A stretch of DNA of 64,000 bases. Source: Bifidobacterium breve. GTDB lineage: Bacteria > Actinomycetota > Actinomycetes > Nanopelagicales > Nanopelagicaceae. The notes under the pieces were generated by a model that was not told where the DNA came from, did not search any database, and saw only the letters and a list, made by a program, of their open reading frames with translations. The stretch covers positions 1-64,000 of the forward strand of contig CAMCYS010000001.1 of assembly GCA_945885625.1 (NCBI GenBank), read 5' to 3'. The position numbers were made by a program, and so were the translations under genes. Shown in pieces: positions 8,566 to 16,685 of the stretch (position 1 is its first letter; each line of letters opens with the position of its first letter).

Positions 8566-10421
8566 AACCGAGTAACAATAAGATTCTTGAGATCCAAGGG
8601 TTGCGTGCTCTCGCTGTATTCTTAGTACTCGCATTTCACGCGAAGTTTATTCCTGGCGGATTCATTGGCGTTGATATTTTCTATGTGATTTCAGGATTCT
8701 TGATTACTGGGTTACTGCTTAAAGAACTGAGCACGACGGGCCGAATATCCGTCAAGGCTTTCTATTTGCGTCGAAGCAAGCGACTCCTGCCGGCTGCGTT
8801 CTTAGTGCTTTTCGTAACGGCTCTGTTCGCTTGGCTTCTGCTACCACCAAATGCACGAGGTTCGATTGGACGTGACTTAATTGCCACCACTTTCTATATC
8901 TCGAATTACCTTTTTGCTTGGTGGGAGAACGATTATCAAAATCTTAACGCCACACCTTCCCCGTTTATTCACTATTGGTCGCTAGCAGTCGAAGAACAGT
9001 TCTATATTCTCTGGCCACTTATACTTATAGCGCTAACTAAGTTAAAGAGCGCGAGAAAATTCCTAGTCGGCTTCTCATTGGTAACCATTACATCTTTCGC
9101 GCTCGGAGTGTGGCTCACGATTGTCGCGCCAATATGGGCTTTTTATTCGCTGCCGACGCGAGCTTGGGAGTTAAGTGTTGGGGCCTTGATCGCATTGGTG
9201 CCTTCATTAAGGCGAAAAAGTCCTTTGATAGCGCTCACTGGATTAGCATCACTGGCAGTTTCTGCTTTTTGGTTTAACGAAAACACCGCCTTCCCAGGTT
9301 TCTACGCTTTGGTACCAGTCCTGGGTACGGGGGCATTGCTATCAACTATCGGGGCATGGCCAAAGCCTCTGAAAGCTCTCGCGACTAATCGTCTATCAAT
9401 TTGGTTGGGAAAGATTTCCTACCCGCTTTATTTATGGCACTGGCCAGCCTTGGTTCTTCCAATTGCGATTCTCTCTCGTGATCTGGATCTTGGCGAGCGC
9501 CTGGCCGCGCTATTAGTCACGGTAATTCTCGCGGATATAACCAATCGATATGTAGAGGAACCTCTCCGCGTAAAAAGTTTCTTCCCTAGACGTGTTGTTC
9601 TATCAACAGTCGGTGCAATGGCAATCGCAACCCTAGTTGGTTTTGGTATTTCTCAATCAACAACCTCCTCCATTCTGATCGATGGCAAACAAGTCACAAT
9701 AGCCAGCATTGAAACCCGTCCAGCACCTTATAGCGATGGATGTCATCTAAATTACCTCCAATCTCTACCACCGCTTTGCGAATATGGAGAGTTAAATAGC
9801 AATATAACTGTTGTACTGTATGGAGATTCCCATGCCGTTCAGTGGTTTCCAGCATTAGAGAAGTTGGCCCGAGAGAAAGGTTTCAAGCTAGTCTCTCTGA
9901 CCAAATCAGCGTGTCCATCAATTGCGGTCGTTCGCGAAAGTGTTGATGCATTCAACATGAGGAACTGCGCAGAATGGCGTGCGAACGCGATAGCACGAAT
10001 CGTGTCAGCCAAACCAGATTTGATTCTGCTCTCATCCTTTGAACATTATGCGCCACCAGGAAACATTGAGAGCGTCAATCAATGGTGGGGCGATGGATCC
10101 CTGCAAACGTATGAAACTCTTTCCTCATTGACACCGCAGATCATTTATATTCAGGATACGCCATTGCCAAAACGTAATATTCCGGATTGTCTAGCAAGCA
10201 CTAGCGAAGATAAATGCCTAGCGAGTAAAAGGCATGGCTTGCCACAAGTAGCCAAATTCGAAATTGTCGATCCTTCTGAGTGGCTTTGCGATGAACTCTG
10301 CCGGGGAATAGTCCGTGGAAATGTTGCCTATCGCGATTCCTCGCATATTAGCGTCGCAACCGCTTTGGAGTTATCGGATTCACTTTGGACGGCCTTAGTT
10401 CTTAAGGGATTTTCGCTTTAG
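8562..10421 (+). CDS. Acyltransferase 3 family membrane protein with C-terminal SGNH domain (OafA/YrhL-like)
   Basis: Likely O-acetylates a surface or extracellular glycan. Residues 1 to about 360 hold the acyltransferase 3 domain with about ten membrane segments: GLRALAVFLVLAFHAKF has the conserved His, and FYVISGFLITG and YWSLAVEEQFYILWP are family hallmarks. The C-terminal part is an SGNH esterase-like domain with YGDSHA and a late DSSH (Asp/His of the triad). The open frame extends back to an ATG at 8490 inside apt; the TTG at 8562, overlapping the apt stop as TTGA, is the better start and gives 619 residues. The exact start is uncertain. Confidence 0.88.
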   Translation: MKPSNNKILEIQGLRALAVFLVLAFHAKFIPGGFIGVDIFYVISGFLITGLLLKELSTTGRISVKAFYLRRSKRLLPAAFLVLFVTALFAWLLLPPNARGSIGRDLIATTFYISNYLFAWWENDYQNLNATPSPFIHYWSLAVEEQFYILWPLILIALTKLKSARKFLVGFSLVTITSFALGVWLTIVAPIWAFYSLPTRAWELSVGALIALVPSLRRKSPLIALTGLASLAVSAFWFNENTAFPGFYALVPVLGTGALLSTIGAWPKPLKALATNRLSIWLGKISYPLYLWHWPALVLPIAILSRDLDLGERLAALLVTVILADITNRYVEEPLRVKSFFPRRVVLSTVGAMAIATLVGFGISQSTTSSILIDGKQVTIASIETRPAPYSDGCHLNYLQSLPPLCEYGELNSNITVVLYGDSHAVQWFPALEKLAREKGFKLVSLTKSACPSIAVVRESVDAFNMRNCAEWRANAIARIVSAKPDLILLSSFEHYAPPGNIESVNQWWGDGSLQTYETLSSLTPQIIYIQDTPLPKRNIPDCLASTSEDKCLASKRHGLPQVAKFEIVDPSEWLCDELCRGIVRGNVAYRDSSHISVATALELSDSLWTALVLKGFSL

Positions 10422-10439
10422 TGTGGCAGGATTGCGGTC

Positions 10440-11084
10440 ATGGCTGAATTGACCTATTACTGCGGCACGATGGATAGCGGTAAATCAACGCTAGCCTTAC
10501 AGACCGCACACAACCATCAAAGTCGCGGCCGTACGGGTTTAATTTTTACGAATCAAGATCGCGCCGGAGTCGGAGTGATCTCATCGAGACTCGGTCTTCA
10601 AAGTGCGGCAATAGAGGTTGATCCGGAATTAGATATCCATCGCTTTGTGGTGGATCAATTATCAATTGGATCTCGTGTTGACTACATCATTTGTGATGAA
10701 GCCCAATTTTATGAGCCCATACAAATTGATCAGCTGGCACGAATTGTTGATGGTTTAGGAATTGATGTATACGCCTTCGGAATTCTGGCTGACTTTCGCA
10801 CCAAACTTTTCCCTGGTTCTGCTCGGTTAGTCGAGTTAGCGGATCGCGTAAATACTCTTCAAGTTGAAGCGCTATGTTGGTGTGGCCAGCGTGCCACTCA
10901 CAATGCTCGAACCATTAACGGAATCATGGTTACCGAAGGAGAGCAAGTGGTTGTTGGTGATACTAATAAGGCAGATGAAGTTGCGTATGAGGTGCTTTGT
11001 CGTCGTCATCATATGCGTCAATTAACCGCTCGGGTTTCAAGAGCAGGACATACCTCGAGTGAACCATTACCCTTTAATTCATGA
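10440..11084 (+). CDS. tdk: Thymidine kinase (type II)
   Basis: Phosphorylates thymidine to dTMP with ATP. The 214-residue protein has the P-loop GTMDSGKST at residues 9-17, the DEAQF motif near residue 85 and a C-terminal zinc-ribbon lasso (CWCG...CRRHH). AGGA stands 8 nt before the ATG. The stop overlaps the start of the alcohol dehydrogenase by 4 nt. It belongs with apt and the NCS2 permease as nucleobase or nucleoside salvage functions. Confidence 0.95.
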   Translation: MAELTYYCGTMDSGKSTLALQTAHNHQSRGRTGLIFTNQDRAGVGVISSRLGLQSAAIEVDPELDIHRFVVDQLSIGSRVDYIICDEAQFYEPIQIDQLARIVDGLGIDVYAFGILADFRTKLFPGSARLVELADRVNTLQVEALCWCGQRATHNARTINGIMVTEGEQVVVGDTNKADEVAYEVLCRRHHMRQLTARVSRAGHTSSEPLPFNS

Positions 11085-12121
11085 ATGTACGTGGATTAGC
11101 TGCGCTAAGTAAAAACGGACCCTTAACTCCTTATACATTCACGCGCCGAGAGTTGCGGCCAAACGATATTGCACTTGAAATAAAATTTGCGGGCATCTGC
11201 CACTCCGATATACATCAAGTTAAAGAGGAGTGGGGTGGCGCGCTCTTTCCCATGGTCCCCGGACATGAAATATCTGGCGTGGTAAGCGCAGTAGGTAGCG
11301 CTGTAACCAAATTTGCAGTTGGTGATTTGGCTGGTGTGGGCGTATTCATCGATTCCTGTCGCGATTGCGCGAACTGCGCCAACGGTCTTGAACAGTATTG
11401 TGAAAATGGAATGACCCCGACTTACAACGGATTTGAACGAGATGGCGTCACACCGACAATGGGTGGTTACAGCGATGGGTATGTGGTCGATGAGAATTAC
11501 GCAGTCCGAATTCCAAGAAACTTAGATCTGGCAGCTGTTGCACCCCTTCTGTGCGCCGGTATTACTTTGTACTCACCGCTAAAGCATTGGCGCACTGGGC
11601 CAGGAAAGAAAGTTGCGATCATGGGCCTCGGCGGCTTAGGACACATGGGGGTTAAATTTGCTCACGCTCTTGGAGCAGAAGTAACTGTGCTGTCACACTC
11701 CCCCGTAAAGGAATCTGACGCGCGAAATCTAGGCGCGGATCACTTCGTAGTGACAACCGATCCAGATCAATTGAAGACAGTGAAACGAAAATTTGATTTG
11801 ATTCTAGATACGGTCAGTGCCGAACACGATATCAATGAGTACTTATCACTTTTGGCAACCGATGGAACTTTGGTGGTTATTGGACTACCGGGTGTGCCAT
11901 TTGCTCTTCACGCTGGTTCATTGCTTTCTGGCCGTAGATCAATGGCTGGATCAATGATTGGCGGAATTGCGGAAACTCAGGAGATGCTTGATTTCTGTGG
12001 TGAGAAGGAGATAGTTAGCGAGATTGAATTAATCTCTGCAGATTACGTGAATAAGGCTTACGAACGAACAGTTAAAAGCGACGTTCGCTTTCGCTTTGTT
12101 ATTGATATCGCAACCATCTAA
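11081..12121 (+). CDS. Zinc-dependent NAD(P) alcohol dehydrogenase (cinnamyl-alcohol/YahK-like)
   Basis: Medium-chain dehydrogenase of 346 residues. The catalytic zinc site is in GICHSDIHQ and PGHEISG, the structural zinc cysteines in DSCRDCANCANGLEQYC, and the nucleotide fold in GLGGLGHMGVK. The conserved sequence resembles the YahK/AdhC group of broad aldehyde reductases; the substrate is unknown. Its ATG overlaps the tdk stop (ATGA), and its 3' end overlaps the convergent DUF554 gene by 4 nt. Confidence 0.92.
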   Translation: MNVRGLAALSKNGPLTPYTFTRRELRPNDIALEIKFAGICHSDIHQVKEEWGGALFPMVPGHEISGVVSAVGSAVTKFAVGDLAGVGVFIDSCRDCANCANGLEQYCENGMTPTYNGFERDGVTPTMGGYSDGYVVDENYAVRIPRNLDLAAVAPLLCAGITLYSPLKHWRTGPGKKVAIMGLGGLGHMGVKFAHALGAEVTVLSHSPVKESDARNLGADHFVVTTDPDQLKTVKRKFDLILDTVSAEHDINEYLSLLATDGTLVVIGLPGVPFALHAGSLLSGRRSMAGSMIGGIAETQEMLDFCGEKEIVSEIELISADYVNKAYERTVKSDVRFRFVIDIATI

Positions 12122-12855
12122 ACGAATTGATGTACTACTAGTGCAAGTATTGGCGCGATAGCCAGAGCCGGCAACAAGTTCGCAACTGCGACCTCTTTAA
12201 TCTTTAACAAGCGCAGCGCGATACAAAGCAACATGAGTCCACCAACGATTGTCATTGCGGCGATCTGATAACTACTCAAAATCGAACCTAATCCAAGGCC
12301 TACCAGGGTCCAACCTCCTTGATAAATTCCCACGGGAATCGCAGAGGCTGCCACACCCCAACCGAGTGAGGTGGCAAAGGCCATGGCGGCAAAAAAGTCG
12401 AGAGTGGATTTCAAGATTAATTGATCAATGCCGGTTCCCATGCCATCACTAATCGACCCCAGAATCGCAAGTGGTCCAATCGCGAAGAGCAGCGAAGCAC
12501 TTACGAAACCTTCAATAAAGGGACTCTCTTTAGAAGCACGGAAACGCTTTCGTAAATTCTCGCCGATCACTTCAAGTTTCTCTTCCAGACGAAGTGCGCT
12601 ACCGATCAAAGCACCAATTAATAGTGAAGCTAGAACGCAGAGCAGCGTCCAGCCTTTAGGCATTGCTGTTACATAGTCGGCAGACCAAAGTGGAATCAAG
12701 GCGCTAGCAGCTGCTAAAAGCGTAACTAACCCGAGAATATCGGTAACTAAGTTTCTAAGCTGCTCTCGAACACGTGAACCGACTAGAACTCCGAGCGCTG
12801 CCCCGCCAATGATGGTGACAGTATTGATCAGAGTACCGAGGCCTGGAAATTCCAT
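12118..12855 (-). CDS. DUF554 family membrane protein
   Basis: Membrane protein of 245 residues with about six or seven hydrophobic segments. It starts with the family pattern GTLINTVTIIGGAALG and has GPLAILGSISDGMG near the middle. Its function is not established; the family is often described as possible transporters. It is a single gene, divergent from the YczE-like protein and overlapping adh by 4 nt. TAGCAT lies 9 nt before the ATG, a looser version of the leaderless spacing seen elsewhere. Confidence 0.85.
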   Translation of the reverse strand: MEFPGLGTLINTVTIIGGAALGVLVGSRVREQLRNLVTDILGLVTLLAAASALIPLWSADYVTAMPKGWTLLCVLASLLIGALIGSALRLEEKLEVIGENLRKRFRASKESPFIEGFVSASLLFAIGPLAILGSISDGMGTGIDQLILKSTLDFFAAMAFATSLGWGVAASAIPVGIYQGGWTLVGLGLGSILSSYQIAAMTIVGGLMLLCIALRLLKIKEVAVANLLPALAIAPILALVVHQFV

Positions 12856-12893
12856 TAGGACGCAATGCTATCTCGCGCCGATGTTAAGTGGGC

Positions 12894-12899
12894 TATCCT
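12894..12899 (+). promoter_or_regulatory. Candidate -10 hexamer for the leaderless YczE-like gene
   Basis: TATCCT lies 6 nt before the ATG at 12906. It argues for that start over the in-frame GTG at 12888. Confidence 0.45.
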
Positions 12900-12905
12900 C
12901 GGCGA

Positions 12906-13586
12906 ATGTCACTGACTGCACGAGTAATGAATTTTCTTCGGCCCCATAAGACGATTCCAGTAACTCCATGGCGAGCGCAGAATCGTTGGGATCTATCTCT
13001 CTCGCGAGTGGCTATTCTCTGCTTCGGTCTCTTTATTTTTGGTATTGGGGACGCGCTTCTAATCCAGTCAAACTTGGGTAATGCCCCGTGGTCAGTGCTT
13101 GCGCAAGGTCTGGCTAAGACTTTCAATTCTGAAATTGGTTTGCTGACTTTCATAATTAGTGCCATAGTTTTATTACTTTGGCTACCGCTAAAAGAAAAAC
13201 CTGGTTTCGGAACAGTAGCTAATATCGTGATCATTGCCGCTGCGATTCAACTTGGTGTTGATTACATTCCACCGGCAGACAACACGATCTGGGGCATGGT
13301 CTACATATTTTCGGGAATCGCATTAGTTGGCGCTGGTTCATCGCTCTACATAACTTGTGGTCTAGGGGCGGGACCTCGTGATGGCCTGATGACAGCGCTA
13401 CACCAGAAAACGGGCATCCGAGTTGGGCGGGTGCGCTTAGCCATTGAAGGAACAGTTTTACTTCTTGGCGCTCTGCTAGGTGGACAGTTAGGCGTGGGAA
13501 CTGCCCTATTTGCCCTCTTAATCGGACAATCGATCGCAATTTTCTTAGGGATCGTGGCTCGGCTTACCTTAAATACTTCTCAGTAA
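12906..13586 (+). CDS. YczE/YyaS/YitT-type integral membrane protein
   Basis: Small membrane protein of 226 residues with about five or six hydrophobic helices. LFIFGIGDALLIQSNLGNAPW and CGLGAGPRDGLMTAL are the two repeated glycine-rich motifs typical of the YczE family, whose function is unclear. A GTG at 12888 would add six residues, but the ATG at 12906 carries the better upstream signal. The next gene starts about 100 nt later. Confidence 0.8.
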   Translation: MSLTARVMNFLRPHKTIPVTPWRAQNRWDLSLSRVAILCFGLFIFGIGDALLIQSNLGNAPWSVLAQGLAKTFNSEIGLLTFIISAIVLLLWLPLKEKPGFGTVANIVIIAAAIQLGVDYIPPADNTIWGMVYIFSGIALVGAGSSLYITCGLGAGPRDGLMTALHQKTGIRVGRVRLAIEGTVLLLGALLGGQLGVGTALFALLIGQSIAIFLGIVARLTLNTSQ

Positions 13587-13667
13587 GCCCTAAGTTTGTC
13601 CTTAAGTTCCCTGCGCTGGCCGAACGTTCTTCGGCTCGGAGTCGCAAACACCTCCGTTAACAAAATC

Positions 13668-13675
13668 AGAAAGGT
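13668..13675 (+). promoter_or_regulatory. Ribosome-binding site fixing the NCS2 permease start
   Basis: AGAAAGGT stands 7 nt before the ATG at 13683. It rules out the upstream in-frame ATG at 13596, whose extra 29 residues are not hydrophobic and do not resemble the family. Confidence 0.7.
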
Positions 13676-13682
13676 AAAACTC

Positions 13683-15176
13683 ATGCTGGATTCTTATTTC
13701 AAAATCTCAGAGAGAGGTTCCTCGGTAGCGCAAGAAATTCGAGGCGGACTCGTAACTTTCTTCACCATGGCGTACATCGTGGCGCTGAATCCGTTAATTC
13801 TGGCGACTACAGATGGAGCTGGTCAGTTCATAGGTGGTGGCGATAGAACCAATGCGATCATAATTGTTGCCGCTGGTACTGCGCTAGTCGCCGGTATTCT
13901 TACGATACTGATGGGTGCCGTCGCAAACTTTCCGTTGGCGCTTGCAACTGGCCTAGGTCTAAATACATTTGTGGCCGTATCAATTGCTAAGAATTCAACT
14001 TGGGAACAAGCTATGGGACTGGTTTTGATCGAGGGTGTATTAATCCTCGTTCTTGTTCTAACTGGATTCCGGATCGCAGTCTTTAAGGCAATTCCGACCT
14101 CACTGAAAATTGCGATCTCGGTAGGTATCGGATTATTCATCGCGCTCATCGGTCTCGTTGATGCGGGCTTCGTTAGAAGAACTCCTAACGTGGTTTGGGG
14201 AAGCACTAATTCAAAGCCTTCGGCGGTACCGCTAGAACTTGGTGATGGTGGGCAACTCGTAGGTTGGCCAATTGTTATCTTCGCATTCGGTCTCTTCCTA
14301 ACCATTATTCTTATGATTAAGAAGATAAAGGGTGCGATTCTGATCGGAATTGTTTCCTCAACACTTCTGGCAATCTTTATTGAGGCGCAATTCAAAGTAG
14401 GCAACAGTTTCCTCAGCCCTACTGAATCAAATCCTCGTGGTTGGGCGCTTAATAATCCAGCGCTTCCGAAAGATGCCAGCGGTAACCTCAATCTCGCAGA
14501 TGCTCCCCGTTTTGACACTCTTGGAATCGGGTTCCAAGATATTTTTGGAGCATTCACAAATGCAAAGACTGGATTGCTCGCTGCTCTGCTCCTAGTATTC
14601 ACACTTCTCTTGGCAGACTTCTTCGACACCATGGGAACAATGACCGCAATTGGTAATCAGGCAGGTCTCGTTGATCGTGATGGAAACATTCAAGGCGCTA
14701 ATCGAATCCTGATAGTTGACTCAATAGCTGCCGCCGCAGGTGGCGCAGCTGGCGTTTCTTCAAATACCAGCTATATCGAATCAGCTACCGGTGTTGGCGA
14801 AGGTGCGCGTACCGGGCTCTCATCTATTGTTACTGGTATAGCGTTCTTGCTGACTACATTCCTGGCCCCGCTGGTAGCGATCATTCCGTACGAAGCAGCG
14901 ACTCCTTCATTGCTCATCGTTGGTTTCCTAATGATGAGTCAGATAAAGAATATTGAATGGGATGATTTAGGAATTGGTATTCCAGCATTCCTTACAATTA
15001 TCTTGATGCCATTCTCATACAACATCTCAGTTGGTATCGGAGCTGGCTTCGTAACTCACGTGGTCATTCGCGTCGTACAAGGCCGTCGCAAGGAAGTGCA
15101 TCCACTTCTTCTATTGGTTGCCGGGCTATTTATGATCTACTTCCTGGCTTCTCCAATTAATAGCTGGACCGCATAA
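13683..15176 (+). CDS. NCS2 family purine/nucleobase permease (PbuG/AdeQ-like)
   Basis: Nucleobase:cation symporter of 497 residues with many membrane segments. GGLVTFFTMAYIVALNP at the N-terminus and DFFDTMGTMTAIGNQAGL and GVSSNTSYIESATGVGEGARTG further on are signatures of the AzgA-like guanine/hypoxanthine/adenine branch rather than the uracil branch. It probably feeds apt with imported adenine or hypoxanthine. It is followed by a strong intrinsic terminator. Confidence 0.92.
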   Translation: MLDSYFKISERGSSVAQEIRGGLVTFFTMAYIVALNPLILATTDGAGQFIGGGDRTNAIIIVAAGTALVAGILTILMGAVANFPLALATGLGLNTFVAVSIAKNSTWEQAMGLVLIEGVLILVLVLTGFRIAVFKAIPTSLKIAISVGIGLFIALIGLVDAGFVRRTPNVVWGSTNSKPSAVPLELGDGGQLVGWPIVIFAFGLFLTIILMIKKIKGAILIGIVSSTLLAIFIEAQFKVGNSFLSPTESNPRGWALNNPALPKDASGNLNLADAPRFDTLGIGFQDIFGAFTNAKTGLLAALLLVFTLLLADFFDTMGTMTAIGNQAGLVDRDGNIQGANRILIVDSIAAAAGGAAGVSSNTSYIESATGVGEGARTGLSSIVTGIAFLLTTFLAPLVAIIPYEAATPSLLIVGFLMMSQIKNIEWDDLGIGIPAFLTIILMPFSYNISVGIGAGFVTHVVIRVVQGRRKEVHPLLLLVAGLFMIYFLASPINSWTA

Positions 15177-15198
15177 GTCCAGCAGAGCGTTAACAGGA

Positions 15199-15232
15199 AC
15201 GGGCCACGAGCAATCGTGGCCCGTTTTCTTTT
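15199..15232 (+). terminator. Intrinsic terminator of the NCS2 permease gene
   Basis: A perfect 11-bp stem (ACGGGCCACGA, loop GCAA, TCGTGGCCCGT; 15199-15224) is followed by a T-rich tract to 15232 on the plus strand. It lies between convergent genes; the minus-strand side lacks a proper U tract, so it mainly serves the permease. Confidence 0.9.
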
Positions 15233-15873
15233 TACGGTAAACGCCAATCGATTGGTAATTGGCCAGAAGCCACAAGCAATTGATTACATCTAGAAAACGG
15301 CTTGCTACCCAAGAAGCCACGGTAAGCAGAAAGTGGGCTGGGATGAACCGACTCAACCTTGTGCGACTCCGAGAAAGTAGAACCTACTTTCTGCGCATGG
15401 CTCCCCCAAAGAATTGCCACGCAACCATGTTCAGCCAGGAAATTAAGTGTTGCGCTGGTGATGCGTTGCCAACCAATCTTCAAGTGCTCAGTTTTGTCGT
15501 CAAGATTCAAAGTTAGCGAACTGTTTAGCAGCGCTACGCCGTTACTGGCCCAGCTCGACAAGTCACCACTTTTCGGATAACTAAAGCCAGTATCTGACAC
15601 ATACTCGGTGAAAATATTTTTAAGCGAAGCCGGTAATCTAGTTATCTCGGGGCCAACGCTAAACGCTAACCCAGTTGCATAGCCGGGCGTTGGATAAGGA
15701 TCTTGGCCCACAATTACGACTCGGTAATGGTCTACTGGATAGGTGTAGAGTCGAAAAACGTTCTCTTGAGCAGGCGTGATTCGCTGAGAGGTAATTATCT
15801 TCTGGATCTCGGTTAGCTCTTCTTTATGCTCGGCAAATAATGAGTGCCAACTTTTATCGATTTGCGTGAGCAA
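15232..15873 (-). CDS. ung: Uracil-DNA glycosylase (family 1)
   Basis: Removes uracil from DNA for base excision repair. The 213-residue protein has the catalytic water-activating motif GQDPYPTPGYATGLAFS near residues 56-72 and the minor-groove loop HPSPLSAYRGF near residue 179. Its start lies 20 nt inside the 3' end of the upstream ABC ATPase gene, so the two are probably cotranscribed. Confidence 0.96.
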   Translation of the reverse strand: MLTQIDKSWHSLFAEHKEELTEIQKIITSQRITPAQENVFRLYTYPVDHYRVVIVGQDPYPTPGYATGLAFSVGPEITRLPASLKNIFTEYVSDTGFSYPKSGDLSSWASNGVALLNSSLTLNLDDKTEHLKIGWQRITSATLNFLAEHGCVAILWGSHAQKVGSTFSESHKVESVHPSPLSAYRGFLGSKPFSRCNQLLVASGQLPIDWRLP

Positions 15874-16645
15874 AGAATCGAGCGCCTTCTCTAGTAACAG
15901 TCAACGGATAATTAAAGACCTCAGAAACATTGGCGGTTGTTAAGACTTCATCGATCTCGCCTGCGAAAGTAATCTGGCCATTCTTAATTAGCAGCGCATG
16001 CGTGGTTCCAACTGGAATTTCTTCCAGATGGTGCGTGACAATGATTGAAGCGGGCGAAGAAGGATCGCTGGAAAATGCCGCGAATCGGGTTAGTAAATCC
16101 TCGCGACCGGGGAGATCAAGACCTGATGTTGGTTCGTCAAGCAAGATTAATTCTGGATCAACCATAAGTGCGCGAGCAATAGCTACTCGTTTACGCTCGC
16201 CCTCACTCAAGGTGCCATAAGTTCGATCTCCTAAATTACGAACACCGAAAGTGGTTAGCAACGCAATGGCGCGCGATTCATCCCAAAGGTCGTAGCTCTC
16301 ATTCCATCGACCGCTAATTCCATAAGCTGCTGTAAGTACGACATCTCGAACCAGTTCATCATCTGGAATTCCAGTCGTACTATTTGCCGAAACTAATCCG
16401 ATTCGAGTACGCAGTTCAAAAAGATCAACCTTGCCCATTGCTTTATCTAGGATTTGAGCCGAGCCAGTAGATGGGAAAATCCGAGTCGCGATCAATTGCA
16501 GCAGGGTAGATTTACCGGCACCGTTGGGACCCAATATCACCCATCGTTGACCTGTATGTAAGGTCAGTGAAAGTGGCCCCAAGATAGTTGAGGCGCCACG
16601 ACGAACAGTTACTTCATCGAGAGTTAAAACGGTATCGCTTGCCAT
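15854..16645 (-). CDS. ABC transporter ATP-binding protein (YlmA-like, no permease nearby)
   Basis: Single ATPase subunit or domain of 263 residues. Walker A is GPNGAGKST, the signature LSEGERKR, Walker B LILLDEPTSG, and the switch histidine is in IVTHHLEE. The open frame continues upstream to 16945, but that stretch is antisense to serB; the ATG at 16645 starts the normal ATPase fold (MASDTVLTLDEVTV). No membrane subunit is adjacent, so the partner, or a non-transport role, is unknown. TATCTT lies 8 nt before the ATG. Confidence 0.9.
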   Translation of the reverse strand: MASDTVLTLDEVTVRRGASTILGPLSLTLHTGQRWVILGPNGAGKSTLLQLIATRIFPSTGSAQILDKAMGKVDLFELRTRIGLVSANSTTGIPDDELVRDVVLTAAYGISGRWNESYDLWDESRAIALLTTFGVRNLGDRTYGTLSEGERKRVAIARALMVDPELILLDEPTSGLDLPGREDLLTRFAAFSSDPSSPASIIVTHHLEEIPVGTTHALLIKNGQITFAGEIDEVLTTANVSEVFNYPLTVTREGARFFAHANR

Positions 16646-16673
16646 AGAGCGAAAAGATAGCGTGATTTCACGG

Positions 16674-16679
16674 TAATCT
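16674..16679 (+). promoter_or_regulatory. Candidate -10 hexamer for leaderless serB
   Basis: TAATCT lies 6 nt before the serB ATG in a 40-nt divergent gap; there is no Shine-Dalgarno. Confidence 0.5.
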
Positions 16680-16685
16680 GCGCAT

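Noticed and set aside
13619-13635. Hairpin GCCGAA/TTCGGC after the YczE-like gene
   Set aside because: No U tract follows; too short to call a terminator.
13823-14632. 269-codon open frame on the minus strand opposite the NCS2 permease
   Set aside because: Antisense shadow of a clear membrane transporter; composition rich in Arg/Pro/Ser/Ile with no family resemblance and no start signal.
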